Origin: an uncultured Verrucomicrobiota bacterium
GTDB taxonomy: Bacteria > Verrucomicrobiota > Verrucomicrobiia > Limisphaerales > UBA9464
NCBI GenBank assembly: GCA_903842505.1
Contig: CAIMMI010000011.1
Coordinates: forward strand, 1 to 64,000
DNA length: 64,000 nucleotides
Direction of reading: 5' to 3'
The position numbers were made by a program, and so were the translations under genes. The notes beneath the pieces are model-generated. The model ran no database searches. It was given only the letters and a program-made list of their open reading frames with translations, and was not told where the DNA came from. Of this stretch, positions 60,150-64,000 are shown piece after piece. Each line of letters begins with the position of its first letter. Position 1 is the first letter of the stretch.

Positions 60150-61580
60150 TCAGGACGCCACGTAGACGTTCTTGGTTTCCGTGTATCCATCCATCGCCGC
60201 CATGCCCAGATCCCGGCCAAGACCCGACGTCTTGTACCCGCCAAACGGAGCCTCGACATGAACGCTGTTGTGGCAGTTCACGCTCAACACCCCGCTCTCG
60301 ATGAGCCGGCTGACCCGCAATGCCCGCGAAAGATCCCGCGTCCACAATGAACCACTCAATCCGTAAGGCGAATCATTCACCTCCCGGATCATCGTCGCCT
60401 CGTCATCGAACGGTGTGATCGCCACCACCGGCCCGAAGATCTCTTCGCGCCAGCAACGGTCGCTGCTCCCGACATCCAGCAGCACCGTCGGCTCCAGGTA
60501 GAACCCTCGCGACTGCGGCCGACCGCCTCCAGTCGCAAACTTCGATCCCCGAGCCCGCGCATCCGCCAGGAAGGCCTCCACCGTCGTCCGCTGCGCTCCG
60601 CTCGCCATCGGCCCCAACTGCGTGCTGTCCAGAGCCGGATCCCCCACCACCAGCTTCTTGGTTGCCGCCACGAACCGCTCCACGAACCCGGCGTACACCG
60701 ACCGCTCCACGAACATCCGACTCCGTGCGCAGCAGTCCTGCCCCGTGTTCGCAAACACGCTCATCGGCGACGTATCCGCCGCCTTCTCCCAGTCCGCATC
60801 CGCGAACACGACGTTCGGAGACTTGCCTCCCAACTCCAACGAGACTCGCGTCAGGTTCCGCGACGCCAGTTCCATGATCCGACGCCCAATCTCCGTCGAA
60901 CCCGTGAACGACACTTTCCGGATCAGGGGATGCGTCACCAACGCATCGCCAACCGCCGATCCGCTCCCCGGCAAGATCTGCAAAACGCCCGGCGGCAGAC
61001 CCGCCTTCACCGCCAATTCACCCATCTTGATCGCCGTCAGCGGCGAGATCGACGCCGGCTTCAGCACCACCGCATTGCCCGCTGCCAGCGCCGGAGCCGC
61101 CTTCCAGGCCGCGATCGGCAGGGGGAAGTTCCACGGCACGATCGCCGCGACCACACCCATCGACTGCTTCAACGTGAAATCAAAGCCGCCCCGGCCGACC
61201 GGCAAGGTCTGCCCGCCAAACTGCGAGATCGCCCCCGCGTAGTACTCAAACACCCGCCCCGCCAACCCCGCCTCGTCCCGCGCCTCCGCAATCGGCTTGC
61301 CGACCTGCCGCCGCTCCAACTGCGCCAACTCCTCGTTGTGCTCCCGCAACACCCGCGCCACCCGATACAGGATCTCCGCCCGCTTCCCCGGCGCCAGGTC
61401 ACGCCATCCCCCCTCCCACGCCGCATGCGCCGAACGGATCGCACCGTCCACGTCCGACACGGTCGCCGCAGCGACCTCGACGAACGGTTCTTCCGTCGCC
61501 GGGTCCACCAGCGCGATCCGCCGTCCGTCCGCCGCCGCCCGATATCCACCATCCAGAAACAAATCGTTGGGAAAATTCAT
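60150..61580 (-). CDS. NAD(P)-dependent aldehyde dehydrogenase
   Basis: 476 residues of the ALDH superfamily. Motifs: VVAAIVPWNFPLPIAAWKAA, the Rossmann-type loop VSFTGSTEIGRRIMELASRN, the Glu of VSLELGGKSPNVVFADADW, the catalytic Cys in NTGQDCCARSRMFV, EIFGPVVAITPFDDEATMI and the C-terminal KTSGLGRDLGMAAMDGYTET. It resembles PuuC-type or betaine-aldehyde enzymes. With the PuuA-like gene it probably oxidises an aminobutyraldehyde intermediate of putrescine breakdown; this is inference from context. Confidence 0.92.
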   Translation of the reverse strand: MNFPNDLFLDGGYRAAADGRRIALVDPATEEPFVEVAAATVSDVDGAIRSAHAAWEGGWRDLAPGKRAEILYRVARVLREHNEELAQLERRQVGKPIAEARDEAGLAGRVFEYYAGAISQFGGQTLPVGRGGFDFTLKQSMGVVAAIVPWNFPLPIAAWKAAPALAAGNAVVLKPASISPLTAIKMGELAVKAGLPPGVLQILPGSGSAVGDALVTHPLIRKVSFTGSTEIGRRIMELASRNLTRVSLELGGKSPNVVFADADWEKAADTSPMSVFANTGQDCCARSRMFVERSVYAGFVERFVAATKKLVVGDPALDSTQLGPMASGAQRTTVEAFLADARARGSKFATGGGRPQSRGFYLEPTVLLDVGSSDRCWREEIFGPVVAITPFDDEATMIREVNDSPYGLSGSLWTRDLSRALRVSRLIESGVLSVNCHNSVHVEAPFGGYKTSGLGRDLGMAAMDGYTETKNVYVAS

Positions 61581-61747
61581 GGCTCAGTTCCGCGTCACTC
61601 TAGAAACCCTCACCCCCACGGGGATAGCCCAATCCCATGCCTCAAAAAGGGGGGGCAAGGGGAGTTCCCGGTCTCCTGCCAATCCGGGGAAGCCCTCGTT
61701 GCAAACCGGCATCTGCAAATCCCGGACTTTCTGCCATCCTTCTGCGC

Positions 61748-62308
61748 ATGGCGTTCATCGCACCGAAACCGCTCCATGAATATCCGTTCTACCTCCGGTG
61801 GTTCTTCCGACGCCAGGAGCGCAAGTACGGCATGACCCTGTCCCCATCATGGCTCTGGGGTCGACTCCCGGCGCACTTCGGCGGCCTGCTCCTGCTCCTC
61901 GGGGCCTTCCAACGGAAACGATTCCCCGTCGACACCGCCCTTCGCAGCCTCGTCTCCGCGCGCATCGCCCAACTCAACGGCTGCGACTTCTGCGTCGACC
62001 TCAATTCCTACAATCTGCTCCAGGCCACCGGCTCGGTCGCCAAGGCTGAGGCCGTCGCGCAATGGCGCACCAGCAGCCTCTATTCCGAACGCGAACGCCT
62101 CGCCCTCGACTACGCCGAGACCATGACCGACACCTCCCGTCGCGTCACCCCGGCCCAGATCCAAACCCTGAGGGCACAGTTCACCGACGACGGCATCGTC
62201 GCCCTCACCGCCTGGATCGCCTTCCAGAACATGAGCGCCAAGTTCAACAGCGCCCTCGGCGCCGAAGACAACGCCCTCTGCCAACGCCCCCGCACCGCCG
62301 GGAAGTAA
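61748..62308 (+). CDS. AhpD/carboxymuconolactone decarboxylase-like protein
   Basis: 186 residues from ATG 61748. The CxxC of the family is in LNGCDFCVDLNSYNLLQATG, and the TERERLALDYAETMTD-like helix (YSERERLALDYAETMTD) fits the alkyl-hydroperoxidase D family. Such proteins reduce peroxides or act as peroxidase partners with a redox-active Cys pair. The 38 codons of open frame upstream lack homology. It is divergent from the aldehyde dehydrogenase. Confidence 0.87.
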   Translation: MAFIAPKPLHEYPFYLRWFFRRQERKYGMTLSPSWLWGRLPAHFGGLLLLLGAFQRKRFPVDTALRSLVSARIAQLNGCDFCVDLNSYNLLQATGSVAKAEAVAQWRTSSLYSERERLALDYAETMTDTSRRVTPAQIQTLRAQFTDDGIVALTAWIAFQNMSAKFNSALGAEDNALCQRPRTAGK

Positions 62309-62356
62309 CCAACGCCGCCCACAGCCCGCCCACTTCGCGCCGTCGCGCGACCTCCC

Positions 62357-62850
62357 TCACCGCCCCGGCCCCGCCACTTCCAACTCCGCCTTTTCCCCCG
62401 CCTTCGTCGCCCACTCCAGCCGCTCCCCGGCCAACAACTCATCCGCCTGTCCAGCCCGCCTCAAAACCACCTTCCGCCCCGGCCACGGATTCACCAGTCG
62501 ACACGTCCGCCCGCGCTCGCTCTCGACCACCACCGAGCCCACCTGCCCTTCCCGAAGCTCGGCACTCACCAGAAACGCCCCCGGCGTCCGTAACCGACCA
62601 AACGACGCCGCCCGATCCCGCGGCCACACCGGGAAGACCCGCAGCACGCCCTGATGCGCCTGCACCAGCATCTCGTTGATCGTCGCCGGCACCCCGGAGC
62701 AGTTCTCGATGCCCCCGCCCCCGGTGAAGATCATCAGATTCGGAAATCCACACGCCTCCAACTGCTCACGCATCCGGGCCAGGATCTCCACCGGGTCGTG
62801 CCCCACCCGCACCGCCCCGGGAAACGTCATGCTGAACCCGTTGAAGTGCC
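62357..62850 (-). pseudogene. C-terminal remnant of a GH95-like glycoside hydrolase
   Basis: The minus-strand frame from about 62850 to 62357 reads FNGFSMTFPGAVRVG, MIFTGGGGIENCSGVPATIN, EMLVQAHQGVLRVFPVWP and the ending VVESERGRTCRLVNPWPG. This is the C-terminal domain of the large GH95-like (alpha-fucosidase type) secreted hydrolases of Verrucomicrobia. The N-terminal and catalytic part is missing. The open frame continues to 62962, but from about 62850 the DNA belongs to an IS66-type transposase remnant on the other strand. It is probably a gene cut by insertion and deletion. Confidence 0.75.
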
Positions 62851-63047
62851 CGATCCATACGCGTACCTGAAAGACATACTGACGCGACTGCCCGGGATGA
62901 CCAACCAGCAGATCCGGACCGTAACCCCGGCGGCCTGGGCTCAAGCCCAGGATCGGGATCAACGGGCAACGGCTGCGTAAGTGTCATCCGCCATCCATCG
63001 ATCACACTTATCGCAGGTGTGAAGGAGGTGCTTCCGGTGACGCTTAC
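62850..63047 (+). mobile_element. 3' remnant of an IS66-family element
   Basis: The plus strand codes the IS66 C-terminal domain from about 62852 to the stop at 62978-62980: PYAYLKDILTRLPGMTNQQI and TVTPAAWAQAQ. This is followed 67 bases later by the element end. Read inward on the minus strand, the terminus is GTAAGCGTCACCGGAAGC, the typical GTAAGCG start of IS66 inverted repeats, ending at 63047. The larger part of the transposase and the left end are missing. The remnant interrupts the GH95-like gene. Target-site duplication cannot be checked because the left end is lost. Confidence 0.8.
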
Positions 63048-63844
63048 GATCCTCCTGTAGTCGGGGGCGTTGGGGCGAATGTGCGCCCCAGATGCCCTTC
63101 TGGAGAAGCCCCCCGGACAAGCCGGAATGTGGGGCTTCTCCAGAAGGCCACCCGGGGCTGGCGCCGGAACATTATCAGGGGTTTCGTTGGAGTTCGCGCA
63201 GTCCTCGCCAACCGGAGCTCGATCCACCCTGCGATCGGCCCGACGCCTGCGGCATCCGTGCTGCCGCGCACCGGCGGTCCAAAATTGGCCCCAGGGGCAC
63301 CCACACAAACTCAGATTGGCGCGCATCTTGAATGCTCCTGCATGGAATCCCCAACGTATCCGTTGGTTTCGATACGGACTCACTCTGTAGTGCAGACGCG
63401 CCCTCTTCCCACCGCCATCTTTCTCCGTAACCTGCCCGTCCATGGGCCTTTTCCTCCGTCGAAACATCCGCCGCAGAACAGCAAGGATCAAACCTACTGG
63501 AGCATCGTTGAAACCCAGCGCTCCCCTTCGACCAAGGCCGCCGGAGCTGCACCGCCCTCTGTCTGAAGGGCGCACCGACAACCTGAAGCCAAGTAACGGC
63601 CTGTCTTGAACTCAACCGCCGCGGACCTCACACGGGTCCGCCGGACGGTTACGACCAATCATAGTGCGCTCACGCAATAACGGACCGAGAAATCACGCCT
63701 GTGGTATCGCTCGCTTCGGCGACGAAGCCACAAGCGGCGCTTGCATTGGGAGCGGATGGGTCCACTTGTCAGTTGATGGCTACCACCGGAAAACATCTGT
63801 GATCTTCGGCCTTGGGATCGTTTCGACGTCAGAACCCGAGATAA
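63048..63844. other. About 800 bp without a recognisable gene
   Basis: Several ORFs of 80-270 codons occur in all frames but none has family features, and their codon use looks like antisense or non-coding GC-rich sequence. The region holds a 7-bp dyad TGGGGCG-AATGTG-CGCCCCA (63071-63090), the 17-bp inverted repeat at 63096-63147, and GCGGACC/GGTCCGC at 63621-63641. It lies between the IS66 remnant and a group II intron end, so it is probably degraded mobile or accessory DNA. The 5' part of the group II intron may start inside it. Confidence 0.6.
63096..63147. repeat. Perfect 17-bp inverted repeat
   Basis: CCTTCTGGAGAAGCCCC (63096-63112) is the exact reverse complement of the right arm at 63131-63147. 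The 18-nt loop itself contains CCGG-ACAAG-CCGG. It would form a very stable hairpin of 52 nt. No T-run follows, so it is not a normal terminator. Confidence 0.9.
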
Positions 63845-63915
63845 GAGCCGAGTGCGGTATCTCCGCCTGCTCGGATCTGTGGGGGGCCGGGGGCAACCCC
63901 GGTCCCTACCGCGAC
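63845..63915 (+). mobile_element. Group II intron 3' end (domains V and VI)
   Basis: Domain V at 63845-63878 starts GAGCCGAGTGCGG and closes CTCGGATC; it forms the 8-bp lower stem with the AGC catalytic triad, a two-base bulge and a GCGG/CCGC upper stem. It carries one G-A and one U-C mismatch, so it may be decayed. Domain VI at 63881-63910 has the stem GGGGCCGGGG/CCCCGGTCCC with a GCAA tetraloop and a bulged A at 63908, seven bases before the terminal AC at 63915. The preceding ATAA linker is typical. No reverse-transcriptase ORF lies within about 800 bp upstream. Confidence 0.75.
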
Positions 63916-64000
63916 CGCCTTCGCGGAAAATCAGGCGGCTATAGGGGAATTGCCGAGGAGCATTCCGTCAATGCCCGCTTGGACGATCCCTACTTGTGGA

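Noticed and set aside
63096-63147. Rho-independent terminator
   Set aside because: The 17-bp stem is strong, but no T-run follows on either strand and no gene ends there.
62766-63581. Minus-strand ORF of 271 codons near the right end
   Set aside because: No family pattern; it overlaps the IS66 terminus and the inverted repeats, so it is most likely non-coding.
63664-63676. GTGCGCT as the 5' end of the group II intron
   Set aside because: It fits the GUGYG consensus, but only about 180 bases would separate it from domain V, too few for domains I-IV. A similar GTGCGCC at 63081 is possible by length but lacks the typical pairing partner, so no 5' end is assigned.

Overview
The window reads as a GC-rich bacterial chromosome from Verrucomicrobiota, most likely the Limisphaerales/Pedosphaera group. 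The best pointers are a pseudopilin whose N-terminus has the [28 protein letters not shown]-type signature typical of that group, many small secreted proteins of unknown function, a circularly permuted ATP-grasp/alpha-E pair, and a short divergent omega subunit. The taxonomic call is an inference from protein character, not from a marker gene alignment.

Layout. 1-2.7 kb: the end of a MacA-type adaptor plus MacB-type ABC ATPase and permease, with a 33-bp tandem repeat between the last two. 2.8 kb: tRNA-Ser(CGA). 2.9-6.8 kb: GyrI-like protein, PilT-like ATPase and a CPA2 antiporter. 6.8-8.1 kb: rpoZ, smpB and rpmB with two terminators. 8.3-11.6 kb: two secreted or outer-membrane proteins and a sodium:solute symporter. 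11.6-15.1 kb: one 1149-residue gene that may be a pyrophosphate-type PEP carboxykinase. 15.5-16.8 kb: sigma factor, putative anti-sigma factor and CpxP-like protein, each overlapping the next by ATGA. 16.9-18.9 kb: Ser/Thr kinase overlapping N-carbamoylputrescine amidase. 19.1-26.1 kb: HU, panE, a Tat-exported TIM-barrel protein, a pseudopilin, two small exported proteins and a YdjI/YdjG-like SPFH and zinc-ribbon pair.

26.2-31.9 kb is a minus-strand block: citrate synthase, sucC, sucD, YggT-like, DUF167/YggU and a CusF-SCO fusion. 32.1-35.4 kb holds a glycosyltransferase, a PhoR/PhoB-type two-component system and an orphan RelE-like protein. 35.4-42.6 kb (minus): secreted esterase, M48 protease, AddA-type helicase-nuclease and DUF971. 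42.8-45.3 kb (plus): ATP-grasp and alpha-E pair. 45.3-51.1 kb (minus): rsmE, dnaJ, grpE, argC, rpsI, rplM, moaA. 51.2-58.6 kb: rsmI, a glycoside hydrolase-glycosyltransferase fusion, a YAPAP-repeat exported protein, a beta-lactamase-NamZ fusion and a TPR protein. 58.8-62.3 kb: a PuuA-like glutamine synthetase with an aldehyde dehydrogenase, then an AhpD-like protein.

The last 1.6 kb differs from the rest. A GH95-like gene survives only as its C-terminal part. It is cut by the 3' end of an IS66-family element with a recognisable GTAAGCG-type terminus. About 800 bp without a convincing gene follows, containing strong inverted repeats, and then domains V and VI of a group II intron. This is the only clearly mobile or decayed DNA seen.

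Functional links: N-carbamoylputrescine amidase makes putrescine, and the PuuA/aldehyde dehydrogenase pair could consume it. Citrate synthase, succinyl-CoA ligase and the SCO copper chaperone serve respiration. The beta-lactamase-NamZ fusion fits cell-wall recycling. Several genes have a TTG-17-TA promoter placed exactly six bases before the start codon, which suggests leaderless transcripts.
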